Below, one piece after another: positions 37,120 to 45,991 of a stretch of 55,126 bases of DNA. Source of the stretch: Acidobacteriota bacterium. GTDB taxonomy: Bacteria; Acidobacteriota; Vicinamibacteria; Fen-336. The translations under genes and the position numbers were made by a program. The notes beneath the pieces are model-generated. The model did not search any database and was not told the DNA's origin. It saw nothing but the letters and a program-made list of their open reading frames with translations. How positions within the stretch are numbered: position 1 is the stretch's first letter; the number at the start of each line of letters is the position of its first letter. The stretch covers positions 1-55,126 of the forward strand of contig JAJDNS010000026.1 of assembly GCA_022340585.1 (NCBI GenBank), given 5' to 3'.

Positions 37120-38153
37120 GCCTGGTCTCCATCGACGGGGAGCTGGGCGAGGGTGGGGGGCAGATCCTGCGCACCGCCCTCACCCTGTCCGCGGTCACCG
37201 GCCAGGGCTTCGAGATGAGCCGGGTGCGGGCCCGAAGGGCGCGGCCCGGGCTCCGGCCCCAGCACCTCGCCGCGGTGAGAGCAGTGGCCATGGCCTGCCG
37301 GGCCGAGGTCCACGGGGCCTTCGACGGCTCACCCGACCTGCGGTTCGTGCCGGGCGAGGTCACGGCGGGGGAGTTCGACTTCGACATCGGCACCGCCGGC
37401 GCCACCACCCTGGTTCTCCAGACCGTCGTTCCGGTCCTCGCCACCCACTCGGACCCCAGCCGGGTGGGCATCTCCGGGGGGACCCACGTTCCCCTGAGCC
37501 CGTCCTTCCACTTCCTCGCCCGCCACTGGGCCCCCGTCGTCGAGGAGCTGGGGCTCCGCGCCCGCGTCGTGCTGGAGCGAGCGGGCTTCGTGCCGCGGGG
37601 GGAGGGCCGCGTGCGGGCCGAGACCTCGGCCTGGACCCGCCCCACAACCCTCGACCTCACCCGCCGGGGCCCCCTCGTGGAGATCCGCGGGCTCTCGGCC
37701 TCGGCCCGTCTGAAGGGGGACGTGGCTCGCCGACAGTGCGAGGCCGCCCGCGCCCTCCTGTGGGAGCAACGGCGTCTCGAGTCCCACTGGGACGTGCTGG
37801 AGCTGCCCGCGGCGTCGCCCGGCTCGTGCCTTCAGCTGGAGGCCGTCTTCCAGAACGGGCGCGCGGCCTTCGGCCTGCTCGGGCAGAGAGGGCTGCGCGC
37901 CGAGGTCCTGGGGGAGCGGGCGGCTCGCTGGGTCCTGCGCTTCCTGGACGACGAGGAGGCCGCCGTGGATCCCTGGCTGGCCGACCAGCTCGCGGTGCCG
38001 CTGGCCCTGGCCCGGGGCGGAGGACGGCTGACCACCTCCGAGGTGACTCTCCACCTGGAGACGGCAGCCGCGGTCCTCCGGCACTTCGGGATCGACGCTG
38101 CGACCTGGGGCCGCCACGGGGGCCCGGGGGGCCTGGAGGTCCCGCGATGCTGA
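37116..38153 (+). CDS. rtcA: RNA 3'-terminal phosphate cyclase
   Basis: Converts RNA 3'-phosphate ends to 2',3'-cyclic phosphates through an adenylated enzyme intermediate. The 345 residues open with [25 protein letters not shown] (hallmark EGGGQILR), then [29 protein letters not shown] and the C-terminal [12 protein letters not shown] with the likely catalytic histidine in [11 protein letters not shown]. RtcB ligase and the RtcR activator are not adjacent, unlike the E. coli operon. The gene overlaps tdk by four bases and the next small gene by seven, so it is embedded in the efp-led run. Confidence 0.93.
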   Translation: MSLVSIDGELGEGGGQILRTALTLSAVTGQGFEMSRVRARRARPGLRPQHLAAVRAVAMACRAEVHGAFDGSPDLRFVPGEVTAGEFDFDIGTAGATTLVLQTVVPVLATHSDPSRVGISGGTHVPLSPSFHFLARHWAPVVEELGLRARVVLERAGFVPRGEGRVRAETSAWTRPTTLDLTRRGPLVEIRGLSASARLKGDVARRQCEAARALLWEQRRLESHWDVLELPAASPGSCLQLEAVFQNGRAAFGLLGQRGLRAEVLGERAARWVLRFLDDEEAAVDPWLADQLAVPLALARGGGRLTTSEVTLHLETAAAVLRHFGIDAATWGRHGGPGGLEVPRC

Positions 38154-38302
38154 AGGCCCGGCTCACGCCGCTCGTCCGCTTTATCCTGTGGGACTACGAC
38201 CGGGGCAGCCTCGCCTACGACCTGGCGGTCCTCGTCGCTCTGCTCGCCATCCTGCTGGTGCCCGGGGGGTTCTGGGGTGACCCCTTGTGGAGGCCGCGGT
38301 GA
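38147..38302 (+). CDS. Small single-pass membrane protein, 51 residues
   Basis: An ORF too short for routine gene calling but well supported by position. It overlaps rtcA by 7 bases, and its TGA overlaps the GTG of the next gene. The sequence is [20 protein letters not shown] followed by SLAYDL, then a hydrophobic segment AVLVALLAILLVPGGFW (about residues 27-43) and a basic end. The WDYDRGSLAYD patch just before the helix looks like a conserved interaction site. There is no leader-peptidase or lipobox motif. It could be an envelope peptide, a partner of the radical SAM protein, or a substrate; function is unknown. Confidence 0.65.
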   Translation: MLKARLTPLVRFILWDYDRGSLAYDLAVLVALLAILLVPGGFWGDPLWRPR

Positions 38303-39291
38303 GCCCCCCGGGGGCGACCGCACGGGTCCGGAAGGCCCGCCTCGTGGGCGCCTTCCTCGCCGGCCGGCCCGTCCACTGCACGTGGCAGCTGCTGCCTCGG
38401 TGCGAGTCCTTCTGCCTCTTCTGCGATCACCGGGCCGAGGCGGCGGCGGAGGGCCTCGACACCGAAGGCTGCACCGAGGTCGCGGAGCGGCTGGGCTCCG
38501 CCGGCTCGTTCCTGGTGAGCCTCACCGGATCCGATCCCTTCCTCCGGAGCGACCTGCCGGCCGTCGTGGCGGCCGTGGCCCGCTGGCACTTTCCCCTCCT
38601 GGTGACCAACGGGTGGCTGGTGACCGACTCCTCGGCCCGGGCGGTCTGGGAGGCCGGCCTGGAGGTGGCGACCGTCACCCTCTTCGACGCCGACGCCGGG
38701 CGACACGACGAGGTCACCGGGGTCGCGGGATCACACGTGCGGGCGGTCTCCGCCCTGGCGACGCTGGTCCGGGCGCGCACCCGGCCCCGGCAGCGGGTCA
38801 ACGTTCGGACCCGCCTGGTGGGCGACGACCTGGAGCGGCTTCCCGCGCTCCTGGACCTGGCGGCGGGGCACCGGGCCACGGTCGTCGTGGAGGCGGCCTT
38901 CCCCCTTCCCGACAAGCGAGGGGGGGCGAACGGGCTCGGAGAGCGCCTGCGGGAGATCGGCCGGCGCCACCGGAACCTGCGCACCAGCGGGGGAGTCTTC
39001 GAGCGGCTGGAGCAGGCGCTCGACGGTGGGGTCCCGGGCTGTCTGGCCGGCCGCGCCTTCTTCAACATCGACCACCGGGGCCGGCTCAGCAAGTGTCTCG
39101 AGTTCCAGGGTGACGACGACCGCGTGGGCGCCCTGGCCGACGGTGGCCTGGCCCCCCTCCTTCCCCGGCTGAAGGCCCACCACGAGGCCAACGGGTGCCA
39201 GGCCTGCTGGTACGCCTCGCGGGCCGAGACCGAGGCCCTGTACACCGTGCGTGGCTTCCTCGGGGGCCTCGCCGACCTGGTGCGCTCGTGA
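38299..39291 (+). CDS. Radical SAM protein with SPASM/Twitch-like C-terminal cysteines
   Basis: A 330-residue enzyme with the radical SAM cluster motif Cys35-X3-Cys39-X2-Cys42 (CESFCLFC). The C-terminal part has GCLAGRAFFNIDHRGRLSKC followed by GCQACW, the pattern of a SPASM/Twitch auxiliary cluster domain as found in peptide-modifying or maturase enzymes. I chose GTG at 38299: GGAGG (38289-38293) lies 5 bases upstream and the start overlaps the small gene's stop (GTGA). An earlier GTG at 38287 is less likely. Substrate is unknown; the coupled small membrane peptide and secreted protease suggest a peptide or envelope target, which is inference. Confidence 0.85.
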   Translation: MSPPGATARVRKARLVGAFLAGRPVHCTWQLLPRCESFCLFCDHRAEAAAEGLDTEGCTEVAERLGSAGSFLVSLTGSDPFLRSDLPAVVAAVARWHFPLLVTNGWLVTDSSARAVWEAGLEVATVTLFDADAGRHDEVTGVAGSHVRAVSALATLVRARTRPRQRVNVRTRLVGDDLERLPALLDLAAGHRATVVVEAAFPLPDKRGGANGLGERLREIGRRHRNLRTSGGVFERLEQALDGGVPGCLAGRAFFNIDHRGRLSKCLEFQGDDDRVGALADGGLAPLLPRLKAHHEANGCQACWYASRAETEALYTVRGFLGGLADLVRS

Positions 39292-40580
39292 GGCTCGCCC
39301 CGGTCCTGGCCCTGGCCACTGCCCTCCTGACCCCTCCCGGGGCCCTCGCCCAGACCCCGTCGCCCGAGGACGGCACCGCCACCGCCGAGCTCACCGACCT
39401 CGTGAACGCCATGCTCGCGGCCCTCATGGGAGAGGGAGAGGTCACGGCCCAGCGTCTGCAGGAGGAGGTGGCGGAGGCCGGGGGCATCCCCTTCCGCCGC
39501 GACGTGCCCGTCGCGTTCATGGGGCACGACGAGCTCGTGGCCTACCTCCGGGATGTCCTCGATGCCGAGTATCCCCCCGAGCGAGCGGATGCGGACCGAC
39601 GCCTGCTGCTGGCGTTCGACCTCCTCGAGCCGGGAACGGACCTGCGGTCGTTGCGAGCCCGCCTCCTCGAGGAGAACGTGGTCGGCTTCTACGACGAGCG
39701 ACCGGGCCGACGCCAGCTCTTCGCGGTGAGCGAGGACCAGGCCTTCACCCCCATGAACCAGATCGTCCTCGCCCACGAGCTCCGCCACGCCCTCCAGGAC
39801 CAGTACGAGGACCTCCACTGGCAGCTGCCCGAGGAGGTGGGCGACTTCGACGACCGGCGGATGGCCTGGATGGCCCTGCTGGAGGGGGACGCCACCCTGG
39901 TGATGGAGCGCTTCCTCCTGGCGAGGTTGGGGGCCCTCGGCCTCGCGGGGGCGGGGGGCCTGGGCGGGGGCAGCTACTCCGACCTGCCGCTGGCGGGCAT
40001 GTCGCAGCTCTCCGGTGCTCCCCCGGTCGTCCGCGACCACCTCGTCATGCCGTACCTCGTGGGCCGGGACTTCGCCCAGGCCCTCGAGGCGCGGGACGGG
40101 CCGGAGGGGATGCGCGACGCCTGGCGCCGCCCCCCGGACTCCACCGAGCAGGTCCTCCATCCGGACAAGTTCTTCGTCCGTGAGCCCCCCCGCGTCGTGG
40201 TGCCCCGGCGCGCACCGGCGGCGGGGCGACTCCTCTCCCAGGGCGTCTTCGGCGAGCTGCTCCTCCGGTCGCTCCTGGAGGAGCCCGGCGAGGCCCCGGG
40301 AGCGGCGGGATGGGGTGGCGACGCCTGGCGGCTGTGGGACGTCGGCGCCGGAACCGCGCTCGTCTGGACGAGCGCGTGGGACACGCTGTCGGACGCCGCC
40401 GAGTTCGAGGCCGCCCTGCGTCTCCGCCTGGCGCGACGACGAGGCAGCGCGGCGACCCGGGAGCCCTGGGCCGTCTTCGAGGGTCCGGCCGGCTGGCGCT
40501 TCGCGGTGCGGCGCGAGGCCGACACCGTCGAGCTCGTGTCCTCCGACGACGGTGCCACCTTCGACTCTCTCCTGCGGTAG
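39288..40580 (+). CDS. Secreted HExxH metallopeptidase-like protein
   Basis: A 430-residue protein with an N-terminal signal peptide (MRLAPVLALATALLTPPGALA, cleavage near residue 22) and a gluzincin-like zinc site: HELRH at residues 163-167 and Glu199 in LLEGDATLV. The body resembles large acidic hypothetical proteins in which VGFYDERPGRRQLFAVSEDQ precedes the HEXXH helix. Activity is inferred from the motif only. The GTG start overlaps the radical SAM stop (GTGA), so the two are coupled and probably function together. It is the last gene of the efp-led run. Confidence 0.75.
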   Translation: MRLAPVLALATALLTPPGALAQTPSPEDGTATAELTDLVNAMLAALMGEGEVTAQRLQEEVAEAGGIPFRRDVPVAFMGHDELVAYLRDVLDAEYPPERADADRRLLLAFDLLEPGTDLRSLRARLLEENVVGFYDERPGRRQLFAVSEDQAFTPMNQIVLAHELRHALQDQYEDLHWQLPEEVGDFDDRRMAWMALLEGDATLVMERFLLARLGALGLAGAGGLGGGSYSDLPLAGMSQLSGAPPVVRDHLVMPYLVGRDFAQALEARDGPEGMRDAWRRPPDSTEQVLHPDKFFVREPPRVVVPRRAPAAGRLLSQGVFGELLLRSLLEEPGEAPGAAGWGGDAWRLWDVGAGTALVWTSAWDTLSDAAEFEAALRLRLARRRGSAATREPWAVFEGPAGWRFAVRREADTVELVSSDDGATFDSLLR

Positions 40581-40592
40581 CGCCGCCACCGC

Positions 40593-40621
40593 TTGCGGCT
40601 CGGAACCCGACACGCTACAGT
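40593..40621 (+). promoter_or_regulatory. Candidate promoter of the DUF4870-like gene
   Basis: TTGCGG (40593-40598), 17 bases, TACAGT (40616-40621), 68 bases before the start codon. Confidence 0.45.
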
Positions 40622-40689
40622 TCCCGCGACACGCCGGGAGTGGGGACGCTCGTCGCCGAGGGAGCGGGTTTCCGGTGAAAGGGGGACAG

Positions 40690-41082
40690 ATGGCGACATC
40701 GACGCCGGGCGGAGCCGGGCAGACCAACCTGGGCATGGCACCCAACGTGGCCGGGCTCCTGTGCTACGTGCCGTGCTGCATCGGGCTCGTCTTCTCCATC
40801 GTGGTCGCGATCGTGGAGAAGAAGAGCCGCTTCGTCCGCTTCCACGCCTTCCAGAGCCTGCTCCTGCACGCCGTCGCCATCGTGCTCGGCGTGGGCCTGA
40901 ACGTCGTGCAGATCGCCCTGTCCTCGGTGCATCTCGGGGCGGTCGGCCTGCTCCTCTCCCTGGTCGGGATGGTGGTGGGCGTCGCGTTCCTCGGGATGGC
41001 CGTGTTCATGATGATCAAGGCGAACGGCGGAGAGGAGTTCGAGCTGCCGGTGATCGGGCCCCTGGCTCGTCAGTGGGTGTGA
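40690..41082 (+). CDS. DUF4870/Tic20-like small membrane protein
   Basis: A 130-residue integral membrane protein. After a Gly/Ala-rich N-terminus come three hydrophobic segments (about residues 23-46, 58-80 and 84-110) with the family signature IVEKKSRFVRFHAFQSLLLH between the first two. This signature is shared by DUF4870 and Tic20-like proteins; function is unknown. AAAGGGGG lies about 5 bases before the ATG. An upstream in-frame GTG at 40675 is less likely. It has its own candidate promoter and is convergent with the TPR/AIM24 gene. Confidence 0.8.
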   Translation: MATSTPGGAGQTNLGMAPNVAGLLCYVPCCIGLVFSIVVAIVEKKSRFVRFHAFQSLLLHAVAIVLGVGLNVVQIALSSVHLGAVGLLLSLVGMVVGVAFLGMAVFMMIKANGGEEFELPVIGPLARQWV

Positions 41083-41139
41083 ACCGGGGGGCACTCACCG
41101 AGCGCCACCGGAGCCACGGAGATCGGCGGCCCGCCGACG

Positions 41140-42510
41140 TCAGGAGGAGGCCTGCTCGGCCAGGATCCGGCCCTCTCCCTCGAGACGGAGGAGCCTGTCT
41201 CCCTCCGCAGCTGACGGCATCACCACCTCGTAGACCTGGGGGTCGTCCACCACGGTGGGGACCAGGTCCCCGGTCCACATGATCACCGACGAGGAGGGGA
41301 CCGACACGGGGAGGCCCGGGCGCACCGTGAGGGGAAGGGGCTTGGTCGCCACGGAGAGGGCGACCATGCCCACGCCCTCCAGGGCCACCACCTCGATGCC
41401 CCCAGCGACCTCGCCGAAACGGATGTAGCGGGGCTGCAGACCCTCCTCGCAGGCGAGAAGGTGAGAGGGCTCGACGAAGATGCCCTCGCGGTCGACCTGC
41501 ATGAGGGTGATGTCCCGCTCGTGGTCGGTGAGGATGAGGCGCCCGGTGCCGGTGACGATCACCAGCGCCGCCTGCCCCGCGGGCCGCTTCTCCTTCACCC
41601 AGAAGGTCAGGTTGCCGCTGTAGGAGTAGATCGTCCCCTGCTTGATGAAGACCTTCCCGGAGAAGTTGACCTCCATGAGGCCCCGCTCCATGCAGTGGAA
41701 GACCTCGGGGCGGGTCTCCGGGGCCGGCGCCGCTGGCGAGGGAGGGGGGGGCTCCGCTGGCGAGGGAGCGGGCGTCTTCGGAGGGGGCGAGTCGAGCGAC
41801 TGGACCTTCCGACTTCCCGGCGGCAGGGTGTCGTCGAAGGCCTTGAAGCGAGCCGTGTCGGGGCGGTGCACGCGGGCGACGGGCCCGGACAGGAGCGAGG
41901 GGCTCACGGGGACGACCAGCTTGGCCGTGGCCAGCGTGTCCTCCGCCTCCCGAGGCCCCTGGCCCGTGAGGGGCCCGGGGGGGCGGGTGTCGGGTCGCTC
42001 GCCGCCGGGGACGCGTGGCGGCGGCGCGGCGCGAGGGGAGGCCATCTTGCCCTCGACGCGCTGCACCATCAGGTGAGCTCCCGCCTGTCGGTACTGGTAG
42101 ATGGCGTCCTTGTAGCGATGGGTCCGCTCGTAGATCGACCCGAGGTAGAAGTTGATCTTCGGGTTCTCGCGCGTGAGCTCGAGGGCCTTGAGGAACGCGG
42201 ACTCCGCCTCCCCGAGGCGGTTCAGCTTGATGCAGATGAGGCCCAGGTTGTAGTGCAGGGTGTGGGCCTCGGGATTCTCGGTCGCGAGCTTGCGGTACAC
42301 CTCCTCCGCCTTCTCGAGCTTGTCCTGGCGGAAGTAGACGAGGCCGAGCAGGTTGAGGACCCGCACGTCGCGCGGGCGCAGGAGATACGCCTCCTCCAGC
42401 TCGCGCTCCGCTTCGTCCAGGCGGCGCGTCTTGAACAGCTCGCGCCCCTTGTTGAAGTGCGTGAGGAAGAGACCCTGGTCGAACGGTCCGGGAGGAATCG
42501 GCTCGGGCAT
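41140..42510 (-). CDS. TPR protein fused to an AIM24-like domain
   Basis: A 456-residue, apparently cytoplasmic protein. Residues about 12-150 hold TPR repeats (GRELFKTRRLDEAERELEEA; LNLLGLVYFRQDKLEKAEEV; HYNLGLICIKLNRLGEAESA). A Pro-rich linker (about 155-280, with runs such as PPPPSP) leads to a C-terminal beta-rich domain resembling the AIM24/TRAP-like family: MEVNFSGKVFIKQGTIYSYSG, then GRLILTDHERDITLMQVD and FVEPSHLLACEEGLQP. The function of bacterial AIM24 domains is unclear. It starts 4 bases after the lytic transglycosylase gene, so it is the last gene of the ilvE-led operon. The AIM24 assignment is by pattern only. Confidence 0.72.
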   Translation of the reverse strand: MPEPIPPGPFDQGLFLTHFNKGRELFKTRRLDEAERELEEAYLLRPRDVRVLNLLGLVYFRQDKLEKAEEVYRKLATENPEAHTLHYNLGLICIKLNRLGEAESAFLKALELTRENPKINFYLGSIYERTHRYKDAIYQYRQAGAHLMVQRVEGKMASPRAAPPPRVPGGERPDTRPPGPLTGQGPREAEDTLATAKLVVPVSPSLLSGPVARVHRPDTARFKAFDDTLPPGSRKVQSLDSPPPKTPAPSPAEPPPPSPAAPAPETRPEVFHCMERGLMEVNFSGKVFIKQGTIYSYSGNLTFWVKEKRPAGQAALVIVTGTGRLILTDHERDITLMQVDREGIFVEPSHLLACEEGLQPRYIRFGEVAGGIEVVALEGVGMVALSVATKPLPLTVRPGLPVSVPSSSVIMWTGDLVPTVVDDPQVYEVVMPSAAEGDRLLRLEGEGRILAEQASS

Positions 42511-42514
42511 GAGG

Positions 42515-43309
42515 TTAGTCCATCGCTCGAATCATCGTGTACACCGTGCCCTCGGTGGGCGGCTCCTCGGCAACGTGGGTGACGCCCCGCTCGTCGCGCC
42601 AGCGGTAGTAGACGCGGGGCCGAACCGGCTCCACCTGTGTCGGTCGGGCCGGCTTGCGCACCGGGTGCCGCGGTCGCTTGAGACGGGCCGAGGGCACGAA
42701 GAAGGAGGGCGCGTTCGCCGACGCCGTGGTCCGCGTCCCGGGGGCGAGGAGCGAGCGCACCTTCTGGATGTAGTTCCGGGTCTCCCGGTAGGGAGGGATC
42801 CCCCCGTTGCGGCGCACCGCGTTCTCGCCGGCGTTGTAGCCGGCGAGGGCGAGGTCCAGGTCGCCGCCGAAGAGATCCAGGAGGATGCGGAGGTACCGGG
42901 TGCCGGCAAAGATGTTCTGGCGGGCGTCGAAGGGATCCGAGACACCGAAGCGCCGTGCGGTGAAGGGCATGAGCTGCATGAGGCCCTGGGCTCCCTTGGA
43001 GGAGACCGCCCACTGGTCGAAGGCCGACTCGACCTTGATCACCGCCTTCACCAGCGCGGGGCTGAGCTGGTGCAGCGCCGCGGCGTCCATGATGTCGGGG
43101 TCGAACTCCCCGGAGTAGGATCCGGTGAAGCGGTGTGAGTGGATCAGGGTCCCCTTGCCCGGGTAGGTCAGCCGGTAGCCCGAGAGACCCGGGATGTTGG
43201 TGGCCTCGACGACGCCGTTGGCGTTCTCCCGCGTGAAGACCTGTCCCGTCGCCGGTGCACCGACGAGGACGGCCAGGACCCAGGATCCGCCGACGAGGAG
43301 CCTACGCAT
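42515..43309 (-). CDS. Lytic transglycosylase (SLT) with DUF4124-like end
   Basis: A 264-residue exported peptidoglycan-cleaving enzyme. A signal peptide (MRRLLVGGSWVLAVLVGAPATG) precedes a Slt70-type catalytic domain: LVKAVIKVESAFDQWAVSSK (catalytic Glu in VES), GAQGLMQLMPFTARRFGV, LALAGYNAGENAV and the YRETRNYIQKV helix. The N-terminal TRENANGVVEATN and C-terminal YYRWRDERGVTHVAEEPP each look like DUF4124-type motifs. It overlaps the 3' end of alaS by 8 bases, and the TPR/AIM24 gene follows after 4. PilT in the same operon suggests a role in pilus or envelope assembly, an inference. Confidence 0.9.
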   Translation of the reverse strand: MRRLLVGGSWVLAVLVGAPATGQVFTRENANGVVEATNIPGLSGYRLTYPGKGTLIHSHRFTGSYSGEFDPDIMDAAALHQLSPALVKAVIKVESAFDQWAVSSKGAQGLMQLMPFTARRFGVSDPFDARQNIFAGTRYLRILLDLFGGDLDLALAGYNAGENAVRRNGGIPPYRETRNYIQKVRSLLAPGTRTTASANAPSFFVPSARLKRPRHPVRKPARPTQVEPVRPRVYYRWRDERGVTHVAEEPPTEGTVYTMIRAMD

Positions 43310-45974
43310 TCGTGGTCGCCTCCAGAATCTCTCGGAGCGTCGTCGCCGCTCGTCGCCGGAGATCGTCGACGTCCCCGGGCGCCACGCCGCCGCCCTGGGC
43401 GAAGTCGGGGCGCCCCCCGCCCCTGAGCCCCAGACGCTTCAGGATCTCTCCGGCCTTCGTCTCCGCGGCGAGGCCGGGTGAGAGAGCGGCGATCACGTGC
43501 ACCCCCCCGTTCGAGATGGAGGAGGAGAGGAGCGCGAAGGGACGGTCGCGGTGACGGTTGCGAAACTCGTCCACGACCTCGGCGTGGGCCTTGCGGTCCA
43601 GGCCGTCGAATCGGGGAGTCCAGACCAGGGTGTCGCCCACCTCCACCTGGTCCTCGCGGGAGGAGGGGGCGGTGGCCAGCTTCACCTTCAGGCCCTGGAG
43701 CTCCCGCTCCGACGCCTTGAGCTGGTCCCGCAGACGTGCGTACTCGTCGACGAGCTCGCGTCGGTCCACCTTGGCCGACTGCTCCAGCTCCTCGAGAATG
43801 CCCTGGTCGGCCTGGGCGCGCTGGACGGCCGCCTCCCCGGCCAGCGCCTCGACGCGGCGGGTGCCGGCGGAGATCCCCTGCTCGGACGTCAGGAGGAACA
43901 GGCCGATGTCGCCGGTGTGGTGGACGTGGGTCCCGCCGCAGAACTCCTTGGAGAACCCGGGGACCTCCACCACCCGCACCTCCTCGCCGTACTTGTCCCC
44001 GAAGAAGGCCAGGGCGCCGTAGGCGAGGGCGTCCTCGCGACCCATGACCCTGGTCTCGACTCCGGTCCCCTTGAGGATCTCGGCGTTGACGCGGTTCTCG
44101 ATGTGCCGTTGCTCCCGGGGGCTCACCGGGGCGTAGTGGCTGAAGTCGAAGCGGAGGCGGTCGGGGGCCACGAGGCTGCCCGCCTGCTTCACGTGGGGCC
44201 CCAGGATCTCCCGCAGGGCGGCGTGGAGGAGGTGGGTCCCGGTGTGGTGTCGCATGGCGCCCCCCCGGCGCTCCCGGTCCACCTCCGCCCTGACGATCAT
44301 CCCGCGCTCGAACCCTCCGTGGGTGACCCGCACGTGGTGGGCGGTCAGCCCGGGCAGGGGAGCGGTCGTGTCCTGGACCTCGGCCGCGGACCCGTCGGAG
44401 GCGAGGACGCCGCGGTCCCCGACCTGTCCGCCGGCCATGGCGTAGAACGGAGTCCGGTCGAGGACGATCTGGCCCTCCTCCCCGGCGTCGAGACGGGACA
44501 CGAGGGCCCCGTCGCGCAGCACCGCCAGGATCCGGCTCTCGTCCAGGGCCAGGGAGTCGTGGCCCGTGAACTCGGTCCGACCTGCCTCCTCGGCCAGGGC
44601 CATGTAGACCGGGTCCCCCTTGATCGCCCCCATCCGGCTGGCCTGTCGGGCCCGCTCCTGCTGCGCCTGGAGCTCGGTCTCGAACCCGGGCCCGTCGACG
44701 GTGAGACCCCGGTCGGCGGCCAGCTCCTCGGTGAAGTCGAGGGGCAGGCCGTAGGTGTCGTAGAGCCGGAACGCCTCCGCGCCGGGCACCACGCCTCCCT
44801 CCGGGATCTTCGCGGCGATGTCCTCGAAGATGGCGAAGGCCTGGCGCAGGGTCGTGCCGAACCGGTCCTCCTCGACCCCCACGATGCGGGCGACGGTCTC
44901 CGCGTGGGAGGCGAGCTCGGGGAAGGGGGCCTTCATCCGGTCGACCACCGCTCCGGTGAGCTCCCCGAGGAACGGGCCCTCGATTCCCAGCTTCTTGCCG
45001 TGGCGCATGGCCCGTCGCATGATCTTCCGCAGGACGTAGCCGCGCCCCTCGTTGCCCGGGAGAACACCGTCGGCGATGAGGAAGGTCATGGCCCGCAGGT
45101 GGTCGGCGATGACCCGCAGCGACGTGTCCGCCTCGGGGTCGACGCCGTACGCGCGTCCGGCGCGCCGACCCGCCGCCGCCAGCAGGGGGGTGAAGAGGTC
45201 GGTGTCGTAGTTCGAGAGCTTTCCCTGGACGACCGCGGCCACCCTCTCGAGGCCCATGCCGGTGTCCACGCAGGGGGCCGGGAGCGGGTTGTAGCGACCC
45301 TCCTCGTCCCGGTCGTACTGCATGAAGACGAGGTTCCAGACCTCCAGCCAGCGATCGCACTCGCACTCGACGCCGGCGCACGCGCCTCCGCGCGCCTCGT
45401 CGGGACAGGGGAGGTCGTCCCCCTGGTAGTAGTGCACCTCCGAGCAGGGACCGCTGGGCCCGGTCTCACCCATGGCCCAGAAGTTGTCCTTCATCCCCAG
45501 CTCGAGAATCCGGTCCTCGGCCACGTGGGCGGTCCAGAACCGGTGGGCCTCCGCGTCCCGGGGGATGCCCTCCTGGCCCTCGAAGACGGTCACCAGGAGC
45601 CGCGACGGGGGCAAGGCCAGGTCCCGGGTGAGGAACTCCCAGGCGAAGTCGATCGCCTCCTCCTTGAAGTAGTCGCCGAAGGAGAAGTTGCCGAGCATCT
45701 CGAAGAACGTGTGGTGGCGGGCGGTGGTGCCGACGTTCTCGAGGTCGTTGTGCTTGCCGCCGGCCCGCACGCACTTCTGGGAGGAGGCGGCCCGGGTGTA
45801 GTCGCGCTTCTCCCGCCCCAGGAAGACGTCCTTGAACTGGTTCATCCCGGCGTTGGCGAAGAGGAGGGTGGGATCGTTCTGGGGGACGAGGGGAGAGCTC
45901 TTGACCACGCGGTGACCCCGGTCCTCGAAGTAGCCGAGGAATGCGCTCCGAAGCTCGTCTGCCGTTCTGGCCAT
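43302..45974 (-). CDS. alaS: Alanyl-tRNA synthetase
   Basis: Charges tRNA-Ala. The 890 residues start at the family-typical MARTADELRSAFLGYFEDRGH with GGGAGAG just before. The catalytic domain has AGMNQFKDVFLG and HHTFFEMLGNFSFGDYFKEEAI. The editing domain has HHTGTHLLHAALREILG (about residue 572) and CGGTHVHHTGDIG (from about 679). The C-Ala end has GGGGRPDFAQGGG-type sequence. All expected parts are present. A longer frame adds 35 Arg-rich residues without family similarity and was rejected. recX lies 17 bases upstream. Confidence 0.96.
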   Translation of the reverse strand: MARTADELRSAFLGYFEDRGHRVVKSSPLVPQNDPTLLFANAGMNQFKDVFLGREKRDYTRAASSQKCVRAGGKHNDLENVGTTARHHTFFEMLGNFSFGDYFKEEAIDFAWEFLTRDLALPPSRLLVTVFEGQEGIPRDAEAHRFWTAHVAEDRILELGMKDNFWAMGETGPSGPCSEVHYYQGDDLPCPDEARGGACAGVECECDRWLEVWNLVFMQYDRDEEGRYNPLPAPCVDTGMGLERVAAVVQGKLSNYDTDLFTPLLAAAGRRAGRAYGVDPEADTSLRVIADHLRAMTFLIADGVLPGNEGRGYVLRKIMRRAMRHGKKLGIEGPFLGELTGAVVDRMKAPFPELASHAETVARIVGVEEDRFGTTLRQAFAIFEDIAAKIPEGGVVPGAEAFRLYDTYGLPLDFTEELAADRGLTVDGPGFETELQAQQERARQASRMGAIKGDPVYMALAEEAGRTEFTGHDSLALDESRILAVLRDGALVSRLDAGEEGQIVLDRTPFYAMAGGQVGDRGVLASDGSAAEVQDTTAPLPGLTAHHVRVTHGGFERGMIVRAEVDRERRGGAMRHHTGTHLLHAALREILGPHVKQAGSLVAPDRLRFDFSHYAPVSPREQRHIENRVNAEILKGTGVETRVMGREDALAYGALAFFGDKYGEEVRVVEVPGFSKEFCGGTHVHHTGDIGLFLLTSEQGISAGTRRVEALAGEAAVQRAQADQGILEELEQSAKVDRRELVDEYARLRDQLKASERELQGLKVKLATAPSSREDQVEVGDTLVWTPRFDGLDRKAHAEVVDEFRNRHRDRPFALLSSSISNGGVHVIAALSPGLAAETKAGEILKRLGLRGGGRPDFAQGGGVAPGDVDDLRRRAATTLREILEATTNA

Positions 45975-45991
45975 GCTCTCCCGATCGCTCC

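Noticed and set aside
37736..38302. Longer 188-residue frame containing the 51-aa membrane protein
   Set aside because: The upstream part overlaps rtcA out of frame with an Arg/Gly/Pro shadow composition; the ATG at 38147 starts a plausible membrane protein.
40581..40689. Possible small RNA before the DUF4870-like gene
   Set aside because: A promoter-like pair is visible, but no terminator or stable fold separates it from the gene, so it is treated as the gene's own leader.
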